Below are positions 16,707 through 24,567 of a DNA stretch of 33,578 bases, one piece after another. Within the stretch, counting starts at the first letter, position 1. Every line of letters begins with the position of its first letter. The notes under the pieces are model-generated. The model was not told where the DNA came from. It searched no databases and saw only the letters and a program-made list of their open reading frames with translations. The stretch is from Plantactinospora alkalitolerans (GTDB lineage Bacteria > Actinomycetota > Actinomycetes > Mycobacteriales > Micromonosporaceae): positions 1 through 33,578 of the forward strand of contig NZ_JADPUN010000190.1 in NCBI RefSeq assembly GCF_015690345.1, given 5' to 3'. The translations under genes and the position numbers were made by a program.

Positions 16707-18784
16707 GGGCTTTCCTCCCCGGCAGCCTGGATCGCCGTGATGGCCACCGTGTTGACGATGTCCTTGACCGTGGCGCCCCGGGACAGGTCGTTGACCGGGC
16801 GGCGCAGTCCCTGCAGTACCGGGCCGACCGCGACCGCCCCGGCCGAGCGCTGCACCGCCTTGTACGTGTTGTTCCCGGTGTTGAGGTCCGGAAAGACGAG
16901 CACCGTGGCGCGGCCCGCGACCGGGCTGCCCGGCAGTTTCGCCTCCGCGACCGTCGGGTCGACGGCCGCGTCGTACTGGATCGGCCCCTCCACCAGCAGA
17001 TCGGGGCGGCGGGTCCGGACCAGCGACGTGGCCTCGGCGACCTTGTCCACGTCCGCGCCCACGCCCGAACTGCCGGTGGCGTACGAGAGCATGGCGAGCC
17101 TCGGTTCGATACCGAACCGGGCGGCGGTGTCGGCGCTGGACAGCGCGATGTCGGCGAGCTGGGACGCGTCCGGATCGGGGTTGACCGCGCAGTCGCCGTA
17201 CACCAGGACCTGGTCTGCGAGCAGCATGAAGAAGACGCTGGAGGCGACGGACACGCCCGGTTCGGCCTTGATGATCTCGAATGCGGGCCGGATCGTCGCC
17301 GCGGTGGTGTGGGTGGCGCCAGAGACCATGCCGTCGGCCGACCCGGCCTCGACCATCAGGGTGCCGAAGTAGTTCACGTCGCGCACCACGTCGTACGCCA
17401 GGTCCAGGGTCACACCCCGGTGCCGACGCAGTTCCACGTAACGGGCGGCGAAGCCGTCGCGCCAGTCACTCGTCTCGGGATCGACCAGCCGCGCCGCGGT
17501 GACGTCGACCCCGAGTTCACTCGCCCGGCGGTTGATCTCCGTCGGGTCTCCCAGCAGGGTCAGGTCGGCGACCCCCCGACGGAGGAGGGTCTCCGCCGCC
17601 CGCAGGATCCGCGGCTCCGTGCCCTCCGGCAGCACGAGGTGCCGACGCCGCGCGCGGGCCCGGTCGAGGAGACCGTTCTCGAACATCAACGGGGTGACCC
17701 GCCGAGAGCGGGTCACGTCCAGCCGGCGGGACAGTTCGGCCGTGTCGACGTGGGCCTCGAAGGCACCCAGCGCCGCCTCGACCTTCCGGGGCGCGGTGAC
17801 GGCGAGCCGGCCCTCGATCCGACCGACCGCGGCGGTGGTATGGAAGCTGTCGCCCCTGGTCACCAGCATCGCCAGCCCGGTGTGCAGTCGTTCGATCACC
17901 CGTACGGCACGCGGGTCGGGATGGTCGCCGAGGGTGAGCACCAGTCCGGCCAGGGTGACGGCTCCCCCGGCGTGTGCGGCGCTGGCCGCGACGAGCAGGT
18001 CGGCCCGGTCCCCGGAAGTGATCAGAAGGCAGCCGTCGGTGAGATGGTCGAGGAGCACCGGCACGTGCGCGGCGCCGACCACCACGTCCAGCACGTCACG
18101 GTCCAGCGCGGCCGGGCTGCCGGCCAGGACCGTCGCGTCGAGCGCCGCCGCCACCTCCGCCACGGTGGGCGCCGACACCGCCGGCACCTCCGGGATCGCG
18201 TACGCGGGCACCGGCAGGCCGGTCGGTGCCGGTGTACCCGCCGGCACCCGGTTGGCGATCACCGCCAGCACCGTGGCGCCCGCCTCGACCACGCCGTGGT
18301 ACGCCGTACGGGCGGCTGCCGCCACCGCCTCGGGCGTCCCGCCCAGCCCGTCCACCACCGGTACGACCAGGCTCCCGAACTCGGTGGCGAGGCGGGCGTG
18401 GAAGGCCAGCAGCCGGTCGGGCCCGCCCGGGGCGCTGTCATCGGGGTCCGTGACGTCCCCGCCGACGACGACAACGGCGGCGCAGCGGCGCTCCAACTCG
18501 CGGTAGCGCTCGACGATGCGACCGATCAACTCCTCTCCGCGCCCGTCCGCCGCGAGTTCCGCCGCCCGGGTGGCTGTCACCCCGTACGAATCGGGGTAGC
18601 CGGCGGCAACCGGGTAGCGGCTGGTGAGCAGGGTCAGCACCGGATCCACGCGCGAAGTGGGCACCACCGGGCGGAAGACGCCCAGCGGGGCGACCCGCCG
18701 GGACAGCATCTCGGCCAGTCCCAGGGCGACGGCGGCCTTGCCCGCGCTCGGGCCGACCCCGGCGACGTACACACTGGGCGCCAC
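16703..18784 (-). CDS. pta: Phosphate acetyltransferase, long two-domain form
   Basis: A 693-residue enzyme that moves the acetyl group between acetyl phosphate and coenzyme A. The N-terminal half (about 1-350) is the BioD-like P-loop and DRTGG regulatory region, beginning YVAGVGPSAGKAAVALGL. The C-terminal 330 residues are the PTA/PTB catalytic domain, with DCAVNPDPDASQLADIA, MLSYATGSSG and FPDLNTGNNTYKAVQRS. The size fits the long Pta class of actinomycetes and enterics, whose N-terminal part is allosteric. The start is GTG 18784 with AGGTGA just upstream. It is first in a pta-ackA operon and divergent from the nitroreductase gene; the DevR-box pair at 18969-19004 lies in the shared 281-base region and could act in both directions. 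Confidence 0.95.
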   Translation of the reverse strand: MAPSVYVAGVGPSAGKAAVALGLAEMLSRRVAPLGVFRPVVPTSRVDPVLTLLTSRYPVAAGYPDSYGVTATRAAELAADGRGEELIGRIVERYRELERRCAAVVVVGGDVTDPDDSAPGGPDRLLAFHARLATEFGSLVVPVVDGLGGTPEAVAAAARTAYHGVVEAGATVLAVIANRVPAGTPAPTGLPVPAYAIPEVPAVSAPTVAEVAAALDATVLAGSPAALDRDVLDVVVGAAHVPVLLDHLTDGCLLITSGDRADLLVAASAAHAGGAVTLAGLVLTLGDHPDPRAVRVIERLHTGLAMLVTRGDSFHTTAAVGRIEGRLAVTAPRKVEAALGAFEAHVDTAELSRRLDVTRSRRVTPLMFENGLLDRARARRRHLVLPEGTEPRILRAAETLLRRGVADLTLLGDPTEINRRASELGVDVTAARLVDPETSDWRDGFAARYVELRRHRGVTLDLAYDVVRDVNYFGTLMVEAGSADGMVSGATHTTAATIRPAFEIIKAEPGVSVASSVFFMLLADQVLVYGDCAVNPDPDASQLADIALSSADTAARFGIEPRLAMLSYATGSSGVGADVDKVAEATSLVRTRRPDLLVEGPIQYDAAVDPTVAEAKLPGSPVAGRATVLVFPDLNTGNNTYKAVQRSAGAVAVGPVLQGLRRPVNDLSRGATVKDIVNTVAITAIQAAGEESP

Positions 18785-18968
18785 GACTCACCTGACCTTC
18801 CCTACGGCCCGCGGGGGACCTCGATGATGTCTCCGCGCATCGGCATCTACCAGATCTTCCCCCGGCGGGGCGGCCCGCCTACCGGCGCACCGGAGAAAAG
18901 CCACCCCGGCACCTGCCTCAGCGAAACGAACACCGGCGGTCGGAAGGCGCGAGCCGGGGCGGGCCACC

Positions 18969-19004
18969 GGGCCGAAGGTCCCGGCGCCCGGGGACGTTGG
19001 CCAT
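18969..19004. promoter_or_regulatory. Paired DevR-box-like sites between pta and the nitroreductase
   Basis: GGGCCGAAGGTCCC (18969-18982) is the exact reverse complement of the site in front of devR. A second, weaker site GGGACGTTGGCCAT (18991-19004) has its centre 22 bases away, about two helical turns. Mycobacterial DevR sites are palindromes of GGGAC and GTCCC halves and often come in such pairs. The proximal site is about 61 bases before the nitroreductase start. The rest of this 281-base region holds an imperfect inverted repeat at 18814-18834 of unknown meaning. Confidence 0.65.
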
Positions 19005-19065
19005 TGTCGGCGGCCAGTCGACGGCGCGAGGCTTGAGCGTCGGACCGACCCGAAGGATGGCGACG

Positions 19066-20055
19066 ATGAACCAGGACAACGCCGAGGATCAGAGCGTGGT
19101 CGCCCTCGCGACCGCGGCTACGGCGGCCGGATACGCACCGTCCGTGCACAACACGCAGCCGTGGCGGTGGCGGATCCTCGCGGACCGGCTCGAACTGTTC
19201 GCCGACCGCAGCAGGCAACTGACTGCGGCCGACCCACCGGGCCATCTTCTGCTGATCAGCTGTGGAGCGGCGCTGCACCATGCCCGGGTCGCCCTCGCCG
19301 CGCAGGGCTGGACCGCCGAGACGGATCGGCTACCCAATCCCGCCCAGCCTGATCTCCTCGCCCAGGTTCGGCTGACCGGCAGGACGCCGGTCACCGCGGA
19401 GGCGAGGCGGCTCGCGCGGACCACACGGGTCCGGCACACCGACCGGCGGCCCGTCAGCGACCAGACGGTGCCGGCAGACGCACTGCGTGCCATCGGGAAA
19501 GCGGTGTCCACCGATGCGCGTATCCAGCTGCTGTCGGACGACCAGATCCTCGAACTGGCGGCTGCGGCGTCCCGGGCCGGCGCGACGGAGGGTGCCGACC
19601 CGGGGACTCGCGAAGAACTCGAATACTGGACCGGACGGAACCGGCCGGCGGGCGCCGGCCTGCCGGCAGAGGTGCTTCCCGAGCGCGAGCCGGAGACAAC
19701 CGTCCCCGGCCGGGACTTCGGCCGGCCCGGAACGCTGCCGATCGGCCCCGGACATGATCGGACCGCTGTCTACGCCGTGCTCTACGGTGACGGGGACGAT
19801 CCACGAGACTGGCTACGCGCCGGCGAGGCGCTCTCGGCCGGGTGGCTGCGGGCCACCGAACTCGGGGTGTCCGTAGTACCCCTCAGCGGCGTCATCGAGG
19901 TGGCCAGCACCCGACAGACCCTTCGCGTCCTGCTGGCCGGTCTCGGCCACCCCTACCTGGTGCTCCGACTCGGGATCGCCGCTCCGGAACACGCCGGCCC
20001 GCCACACACTCCGCGGCTGCCGACGGCACAGGTCATCGACACCCTCGACGCCTGA
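19066..20055 (+). CDS. Acg-type nitroreductase-family flavoprotein
   Basis: A 329-residue protein of the Acg group (Rv2032/Rv3131-like) of the nitroreductase superfamily, larger than classical nitroreductases and known in mycobacteria as DevR-controlled dormancy genes. The N-terminal PSVHNTQPWRWRI (Asn29 to Trp33) and the later RHTDRRPV and LGHPYLVLRLGIA segments are diagnostic. Mycobacterial Acg binds FMN but lacks usual nitroreductase activity and may sequester FMN, so the reaction here is unknown. The start is ATG 19066, with GAAGGATGG just before it, in preference to ATG 19057 or further upstream codons. It is divergent from pta behind the DevR-box pair and ends in a perfect 19-bp terminator shared with doxX. 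Confidence 0.9.
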   Translation: MNQDNAEDQSVVALATAATAAGYAPSVHNTQPWRWRILADRLELFADRSRQLTAADPPGHLLLISCGAALHHARVALAAQGWTAETDRLPNPAQPDLLAQVRLTGRTPVTAEARRLARTTRVRHTDRRPVSDQTVPADALRAIGKAVSTDARIQLLSDDQILELAAAASRAGATEGADPGTREELEYWTGRNRPAGAGLPAEVLPEREPETTVPGRDFGRPGTLPIGPGHDRTAVYAVLYGDGDDPRDWLRAGEALSAGWLRATELGVSVVPLSGVIEVASTRQTLRVLLAGLGHPYLVLRLGIAAPEHAGPPHTPRLPTAQVIDTLDA

Positions 20056-20057
20056 GT

Positions 20058-20100
20058 CCCGCAGGGCCGGCACGCCCTGGTGGCGTGCCGGCCCTGCGGG
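20058..20100. terminator. Strong bidirectional terminator
   Basis: Two perfect 19-base arms (20058-20076 and 20082-20100) with a 5-base loop CTGGT fill the gap between the convergent nitroreductase and doxX genes. Stem GC content is very high and no T-run is needed in this type. It should stop transcription from both sides. Confidence 0.9.
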
Positions 20101-20110
20101 TTCCCGCGTT

Positions 20111-20767
20111 CTACGTGAGCCAGGGCAGTCTCTTGACCAGTCTGGTGCTGGTCCACCATCGGCCGAGGCCGAAGGTGGCGCCGGCGCCGGCTGCGGCGAT
20201 CCCGATGAGCAGCACGGCCAGGACGAGGTGGTCGTCGATGACCGGGTTGGTCTCGGGGGGCAGCACGACGGTGTACATCATGGTGAGCATCAGGGCGCCT
20301 GCGGCGGCGGCGATCCGCATCCCGATGCCGAGGAGCAGGGCCACGCCGATTGCGGCCAGGCCAACCATGAAGGCGAGGTTGGCGAACGCCGTACCGGCCA
20401 GGTCATGGTAGAGGCCGGCGAACGGCCCCTCCGCCCCGGACAGGAAGCCCTTCGTGGGGTTCCCGCCGTCGATCCAGCCCTTAGCGTCCGGGGTCGCGTA
20501 GCCCATGCCGAACAGTTTGTCCACGAACGCCCACAGGAAGATGACCCCCATTCCGATGCGGGCGCCGAACCAGGAGTACGTCGCCACTGCGCGGGCGGTG
20601 GCGCCACCACCGGTCGACTCGGCACCAGTCGTGCCGATGGACTCGCCGCCGGTGCTCCTCGCACCGACTGGACCGGTGCCCGGAGTGCGGACACTCCGCG
20701 CCACCGATCCGGTCTCCGGCGCATTGCGGTAGGCGGCGTCGATACGCGGGGGAACGATGGCGGTCAT
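20111..20767 (-). CDS. DoxX-family membrane protein with long N-terminal linker
   Basis: A 218-residue membrane protein. Residues 1 to about 65 are a hydrophilic, Gly/Ser/Thr-rich segment (STGGESIGTTGAESTGGG); the rest has four hydrophobic helices of the DoxX/DoxD type, starting YSWFGARIGMGVIFLWAFVD and including LGIGMRIAAAAGALMLTMMY. DoxX relatives join quinone-linked or thiol-oxidative-stress complexes; a precise role is not known here. ATG 20767 has GGAGG five bases before it; the longer open frame upstream is not supported. It is divergent from devR, with DevR-box-like sites in its promoter region, so it probably belongs to the hypoxia/redox set. Confidence 0.85.
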   Translation of the reverse strand: MTAIVPPRIDAAYRNAPETGSVARSVRTPGTGPVGARSTGGESIGTTGAESTGGGATARAVATYSWFGARIGMGVIFLWAFVDKLFGMGYATPDAKGWIDGGNPTKGFLSGAEGPFAGLYHDLAGTAFANLAFMVGLAAIGVALLLGIGMRIAAAAGALMLTMMYTVVLPPETNPVIDDHLVLAVLLIGIAAAGAGATFGLGRWWTSTRLVKRLPWLT

Positions 20768-20840
20768 TGCATCCTCCGATTCTGTCGCCGACCCGGTCGG
20801 CCGGCGTTCAACTACAGTTGACCGCCAACGACGCGGCGCC

Positions 20841-20902
20841 AGTAGGCCCACAGGGCACCCGTCCGGCGGGACCAAATCCCTCCTCCCGGGGGACCTCGGC
20901 CC
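20841..20902 (-). promoter_or_regulatory. doxX promoter with paired DevR-box-like sites
   Basis: GGGACCAAATCCCT (20868-20881) and GGGGACCTCGGCCC (20889-20902) have centres 21 bases apart. Each differs from the devR site by mismatches or a one-base offset between halves. CCTACT on the minus strand (20846-20841) could be the -10, putting the start near 20834, about 40 bases from the proximal centre. Assignment is inferred and weaker than for devR. Confidence 0.45.
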
Positions 20903-21031
20903 TACTCGGAGGTCCTGCGGTCGGCAATCCCGATCACCTCGTCGACCTCGCGGATCGGCTACGGCCAGCCTCGTTGCCCATACCCGGTCCGGATGGAAGT
21001 GGGCCCGGGTTCCCGTCCGTCCGCTGGTAAC

Positions 21032-21074
21032 GGGACCTTCGGCCCTGTGCCCTCCGAGGACCAGCCGGTACAAA
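21032..21074 (+). promoter_or_regulatory. devR promoter with DevR box, leaderless start
   Basis: GGGACCTTCGGCCC (21032-21045) is followed by a TACAAA box (21069-21074), 6 bases and ATG 21081. If transcription starts at that A, the box is centred at -42.5, the position known for DevR-activated promoters. No Shine-Dalgarno sequence is at a working distance, which fits a leaderless message. Positive autoregulation is inferred. The rest of the 313-base divergent region holds the doxX sites and nothing else clear. Confidence 0.6.
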
Positions 21075-21080
21075 AGAATG

Positions 21081-21719
21081 ATGATCCGTGTCTTCCTCCT
21101 CGACGACCACGAGGTTGTCCGCCGTGGCCTGGCCGACCTGCTGCACGCCGCCGGTGATATCGAGGTGGTGGGCGAGTCGGGGTTGGCGCGTGAGGCCACG
21201 ACGCGTATCCCGGCGTTGCGGCCGGATGTGGCGATCCTCGACGCGAGGTTGCCCGACGGCAGTGGAATCGACGTGTGTCGGGACGTCCGTACCGTCGACT
21301 CCTCGATCCGGGGCCTCATTCTCACCTCCTATGAGGACGATGAGGCGCTGTTCGCCGCGATCATGGCTGGCGCCGCCGGGTACGTGCTCAAGCAGATCCG
21401 TGGCACCGACCTCGTCGACGCGGTCCGCCGGGTGGCGGCGGGCCAGTCACTGCTCGACCCGGCGGTGACCCAGCGGGTGCTGGAGCGGATCCGCAACGGC
21501 GTCGAGCAGCCGCGCGAACTGGCGACGTTGACCGAGCAGGAGCGCCGGATCCTGGGACACGTCGCCGAAGGGCTGACCAACCGCGAGATCGCCGCGAAGA
21601 TGTTCCTCGCGGAGAAGACCGTGAAGAACTACGTGTCGAGCCTGCTGGCGAAGCTGGGACTGGAACGTCGTACCCAGGCCGCTGTGCTGGCCACCCGGCT
21701 GCTCGGCCAGCGCTCGTAG
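21081..21719 (+). CDS. devR: DevR/DosR-type response regulator
   Basis: A 212-residue NarL/LuxR-family regulator: receiver domain about 1-120, linker, and a LuxR helix-turn-helix about 147-208. Counted from MIRVFLLDDHEVVRRG, the acidic pair Asp8/Asp9, phosphorylation site Asp54, Thr82 and Lys104, and the DNA-contacting Lys179, Lys182 and Asn183 (AEKTVKNYVS) all fall at the same numbers as in M. tuberculosis DevR. The family activates hypoxia, NO and CO response genes. The partner kinase is very likely the DevS-type protein at 11170-12909, 8 kb away on the other strand. ATG 21081 is chosen over ATG 21078 from promoter spacing; the difference is one Met. Three bases separate it from the convergent amidohydrolase gene. 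Confidence 0.94.
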   Translation: MIRVFLLDDHEVVRRGLADLLHAAGDIEVVGESGLAREATTRIPALRPDVAILDARLPDGSGIDVCRDVRTVDSSIRGLILTSYEDDEALFAAIMAGAAGYVLKQIRGTDLVDAVRRVAAGQSLLDPAVTQRVLERIRNGVEQPRELATLTEQERRILGHVAEGLTNREIAAKMFLAEKTVKNYVSSLLAKLGLERRTQAAVLATRLLGQRS

Positions 21720-21722
21720 ACA

Positions 21723-22517
21723 TCAGCTGCGGGCGTCGACCGCATCGACGAGCGTCGCCAGGGCGCTTCCCAGGGTGGCGAGTCCGCCGGTGGCCGGTCC
21801 GCCGGGCTCGACCAGGTAACGGTCCCGGCGGATCTCCACCATCAGCGCGTGTACCCGACGGTCCCGGCGGTAGTGCCGCAGCGGTACGTAGCAGCCCGCG
21901 AAGGGCGAGTCGACCTCGACGTCACCGTGGCCGGCGAAGGCCTGCCGGGCGGCCGACAGCAGCCAGCCGGGCGTGTGGTCCGGGTCGGTTCCCAGGCAGA
22001 TCGCCGGCCGTGCGGCGGCACCGATCTCGTACGGCAGCCGCGCGCTCGGATACGAGTGGACGTCGACGATGGTCGCCCGCCCCGTCGAGGTAAGTCGGGC
22101 GTCCACGAGGTCCGTCATCGCCCTGCTGTACGGCCGGTACCAGCGGTCCAGCAGCTCCTCCTCGGCGGCCGGTTCGTCCTCGCGCAGCGGTCGGCCGTCG
22201 CTGGTACGGGTGTAGACCGCGCCCATCCCCACCGCCCGCATCGACTCCCGGTCGTCGGGGAAGCGCTCGGGGTCGACGACCAATCGGGACAGCAGGTTCA
22301 CGAACGTCCACGGCGTACGCCCGGCGGTCGCCGCCGCTCGGGCCGCGACGAGGTCGGTCTGCGCGTCGGTCATCCGGTCCAGTTCCGCCTCCAGTTCCGG
22401 GTCGTCGAGCAGCAGCCGTCGCCGCACGCTCGGTGGGATCAGCCGCCCGGCGTGCGGAACGTGCAGGATGACGCCGCTGCCGGCGGCGCCCGCCCGGATC
22501 TGGAAGCCCGCCTGCAT
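21723..22517 (-). CDS. N-formylglutamate amidohydrolase family protein
   Basis: A 264-residue hydrolase of the FGase family, which in the classical reaction splits N-formylglutamate to formate and glutamate at the end of histidine degradation. Visible features are the N-terminal ILHVPHAGRLIPPSVR, the DAQTDLVA segment, TIVDVHSYPS with the candidate zinc ligands Asp/His, and HALMVEIRRDRYL near the C-terminus. I chose ATG 22517 because AGGGAGG lies six bases before it; the adjacent ATG 22520 is too close. No other histidine-degradation gene is nearby, and the upstream partner is a DapA-family lyase, so the natural substrate may be another N-acyl or formyl compound. Confidence 0.82.
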   Translation of the reverse strand: MQAGFQIRAGAAGSGVILHVPHAGRLIPPSVRRRLLLDDPELEAELDRMTDAQTDLVAARAAATAGRTPWTFVNLLSRLVVDPERFPDDRESMRAVGMGAVYTRTSDGRPLREDEPAAEEELLDRWYRPYSRAMTDLVDARLTSTGRATIVDVHSYPSARLPYEIGAAARPAICLGTDPDHTPGWLLSAARQAFAGHGDVEVDSPFAGCYVPLRHYRRDRRVHALMVEIRRDRYLVEPGGPATGGLATLGSALATLVDAVDARS

Positions 22518-22599
22518 CATCGACCTCCCTGCTCGGCGGCACGTCGATCCGGAGCGGGGCGGCCCCGGCATGTGCACCCCTGTCCGGTCCGTGGCGCCG

Positions 22600-23517
22600 T
22601 CACCCGGCGACGGCCGGTTCGGGGGGCGCCGCCGGGCGGCCGGTACTGGGCGACGTCAGCGCGTCGAGGTGGGCGTACGCCGTCGCGGTGGTGTCCGGCC
22701 CGGCGGCCAGCAGTGGCAGTCGTACCGCCGCGCTCGGAATGCGACCCTCCGCGTGCAGCACCGCCTTGATCACCGTCGGGTTCGGCTCGGCGAACAGGGC
22801 CGTCGACAGGACACTGAGCCGCCCGCCCAGTGCTCGGGCGGCGGCGACGTCACCGGCCTGCCACAGCGCGATCAGCCGGACGTACTCGGCGGTGGCCAGA
22901 TGCGCCGACGCCACGATGCCGCCGTGCGCGCCGAGGGCGAGCAGGGCCGAGAGAAAAGTGTCTTCGCCGCCGAGGATCGCCAGGCCGGCGGGCGGGTCGG
23001 CGAACAGCGCGACGGTGTCGGCGTTGACGCCGTCCGGGGAGTATTTCAGGCCCACCACGCCGGGCAGTTCGGCCAGCCGCCGGAGCGTCTCCACCGGCAG
23101 GTACTGGCCGGTCCGGCGTGGCACGTCGTAGACGACGATCGGCACCGGACTTGTCGCGGCGAGGTGGGCGAAGTGGGCGAGCACCCCGGCCGCGCCGGGG
23201 CGGACGAACGACGGCACCAGGCTCAGCGCGGCCACCACCTCCGGCCGATCGGCCAGCCCGCGCAACGCCTCCGGGCTGTGCGCGCCGACCAGCAGCTGCG
23301 CGCCGCGTTCACGGCAGGCCCGCGCGGCCACCTCGACCACCACGTCCTGCTCGGCCACGGTGAGCGAGCCGGGTTCGGCGGTGGTGCCCAGCGCCACCAG
23401 ACCGCTGGCCCCGGCGTCCAGCAGCTGGTGCGCCAGGCTCTCCAGGGCGCCCCGGGCCACCGCCCCGGAGTCGTCGAACGGGGTGATCAACGGAACGTAC
23501 AGGCCGGTCAGCGTCAT
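22600..23517 (-). CDS. DapA/NanA-family Schiff-base aldolase or lyase
   Basis: A 305-residue TIM-barrel enzyme of the dihydrodipicolinate synthase/N-acetylneuraminate lyase superfamily, which forms a Schiff base between pyruvate and a lysine. Key residues are the GTTAE loop (Thr45, Thr46), Tyr130 in VVYDVPRRTG and Schiff-base Lys158 in GLKYS. GTTAE where DapA usually has GTTGE, and its position under a divergent LysR regulator rather than with lysine genes, suggest a catabolic aldolase, but substrate specificity cannot be assigned. ATG 23517 begins the conserved GLYVPLITPF strand; a longer frame to 23643 overlaps the intergenic region. It probably forms an operon with the amidohydrolase, 82 bases downstream. 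Confidence 0.85.
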   Translation of the reverse strand: MTLTGLYVPLITPFDDSGAVARGALESLAHQLLDAGASGLVALGTTAEPGSLTVAEQDVVVEVAARACRERGAQLLVGAHSPEALRGLADRPEVVAALSLVPSFVRPGAAGVLAHFAHLAATSPVPIVVYDVPRRTGQYLPVETLRRLAELPGVVGLKYSPDGVNADTVALFADPPAGLAILGGEDTFLSALLALGAHGGIVASAHLATAEYVRLIALWQAGDVAAARALGGRLSVLSTALFAEPNPTVIKAVLHAEGRIPSAAVRLPLLAAGPDTTATAYAHLDALTSPSTGRPAAPPEPAVAG

Positions 23518-23546
23518 GGCCCCAGCGTCCCCCGGAAGACGAGAAA

Positions 23547-23562
23547 GAACCAGTTCACGTTC
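23547..23562. promoter_or_regulatory. Possible LysR binding site
   Basis: GAACCAGTTCACGTTC in the 70-base divergent region contains GAAC and GTTC half-sites in inverted arrangement, in a comparatively AT-rich patch. LysR regulators typically bind between themselves and their divergent target. The exact site is a guess. Confidence 0.3.
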
Positions 23563-23587
23563 CTTCACCAAAACGTAAGCTGAGCTG

Positions 23588-24490
23588 ATGCTTGACGTAC
23601 GCCGGCTCCGGCTGCTGCGCGACCTGGCCCAGCTCGGCACCATCGCCGCGGTCGCCAGGGCCCACGCCTACACCCCGTCCGCCGTGTCACAGCAGCTCAC
23701 TGCGCTGCAACGGGAGGCGGGCGTCCCGCTGCTGGAACACAGCGGCCGAAGTGTCCGGCTCACCCCCGCCGGAGCGGCGCTCGCGCGGCACAGCGAAACG
23801 GTGCTCGCCGCCCTGGAGGCCGCCACCGCCACCCTGGAAGCCGCTCGCGCCGGCCTGTCCGGAACCGTCCACATCGGCGCCTTCCCCAGCGCCGTACGCA
23901 CACTGCTGCCCCCGGCACTGGTCGCGCTGGGCCGCGACCATCCCGGACTCGACCTGATGGTCACCGAACTCGATCCGGTGGCGGTGCCGGACGCGCTACG
24001 GAACCGGCGCCTGGACGTCGCCCTGCTGCACGACTACGACATCGTGCCGATCGCACCCGACCCGGCCCTGGACTCGACGGCGCTCCTCGACGAGACGGTC
24101 TTCCTCGCCGTACCCGACGACGGCGCGGACCCCGACCCGGCCGATGATCCGATCGCGGCCGCCCGAAACGCCTCCTGGATCGTCGGCAGCCCCGGCACGC
24201 TGTGCCACACCGTCGCCGTTCGGGTCTGCCACACCGCCGGCTTCGCCCCCAGGATCCGCCACCACGCCGACGACTTCATCGCCGTGCTCGCCCTGGTCGC
24301 CGCCGGTCAGGGCGTCGCACTCGTACCGCAGCTCGGCGCGACCCAACCGCCCCCCGGGGTACGGCTCCGGCCGCTGACCGCCCACCGACGTACCCGGGTC
24401 GCCTACCGGCAGGGCGCCGCCGACCATCCCGCGACAGCCGCATGCGTCTCCGCCCTGCGTACCTCCACCGACGCGTTCCTACGCTCCTGA
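23588..24490 (+). CDS. LysR-family transcriptional regulator
   Basis: A 300-residue regulator of normal LysR length. Residues 1-60 form the winged helix-turn-helix (LGTIAAVARAHAYTPSAVSQ), followed by a linker helix and a two-lobed effector-binding domain beginning GTVHIGAFPSAVRTLLPPAL. The start codon ATG 23588 begins the HTH directly. No strong ribosome site is visible. It is divergent from the DapA-family gene and most likely controls that gene and the amidohydrolase. The effector is unknown. Its 3' end faces the cold-shock-domain gene across a hairpin. Confidence 0.9.
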   Translation: MLDVRRLRLLRDLAQLGTIAAVARAHAYTPSAVSQQLTALQREAGVPLLEHSGRSVRLTPAGAALARHSETVLAALEAATATLEAARAGLSGTVHIGAFPSAVRTLLPPALVALGRDHPGLDLMVTELDPVAVPDALRNRRLDVALLHDYDIVPIAPDPALDSTALLDETVFLAVPDDGADPDPADDPIAAARNASWIVGSPGTLCHTVAVRVCHTAGFAPRIRHHADDFIAVLALVAAGQGVALVPQLGATQPPPGVRLRPLTAHRRTRVAYRQGAADHPATAACVSALRTSTDAFLRS

Positions 24491-24522
24491 ACCTGCCCCA
24501 CCGACAGTGCCGGTACCGTCGG

Positions 24523-24567
24523 GATCGCCGCACGGATGAACCCGGACCTGGTCACCGTACGGCGATC
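24523..24567. terminator. Convergent terminator between lysR and the cold-shock gene
   Basis: GATCGCCGCACGG (24523-24535) and CCGTACGGCGATC (24555-24567) pair over 13 bases with one mismatch, around a 19-base loop. The right arm overlaps the stop codon of the cold-shock gene. Confidence 0.55.

Noticed and set aside
18814-18834. GGGGAC-N9-GTCTCC inverted repeat before pta as a DevR box
   Set aside because: The spacer is 9 bases rather than 4, so it does not fit the box; left unassigned.
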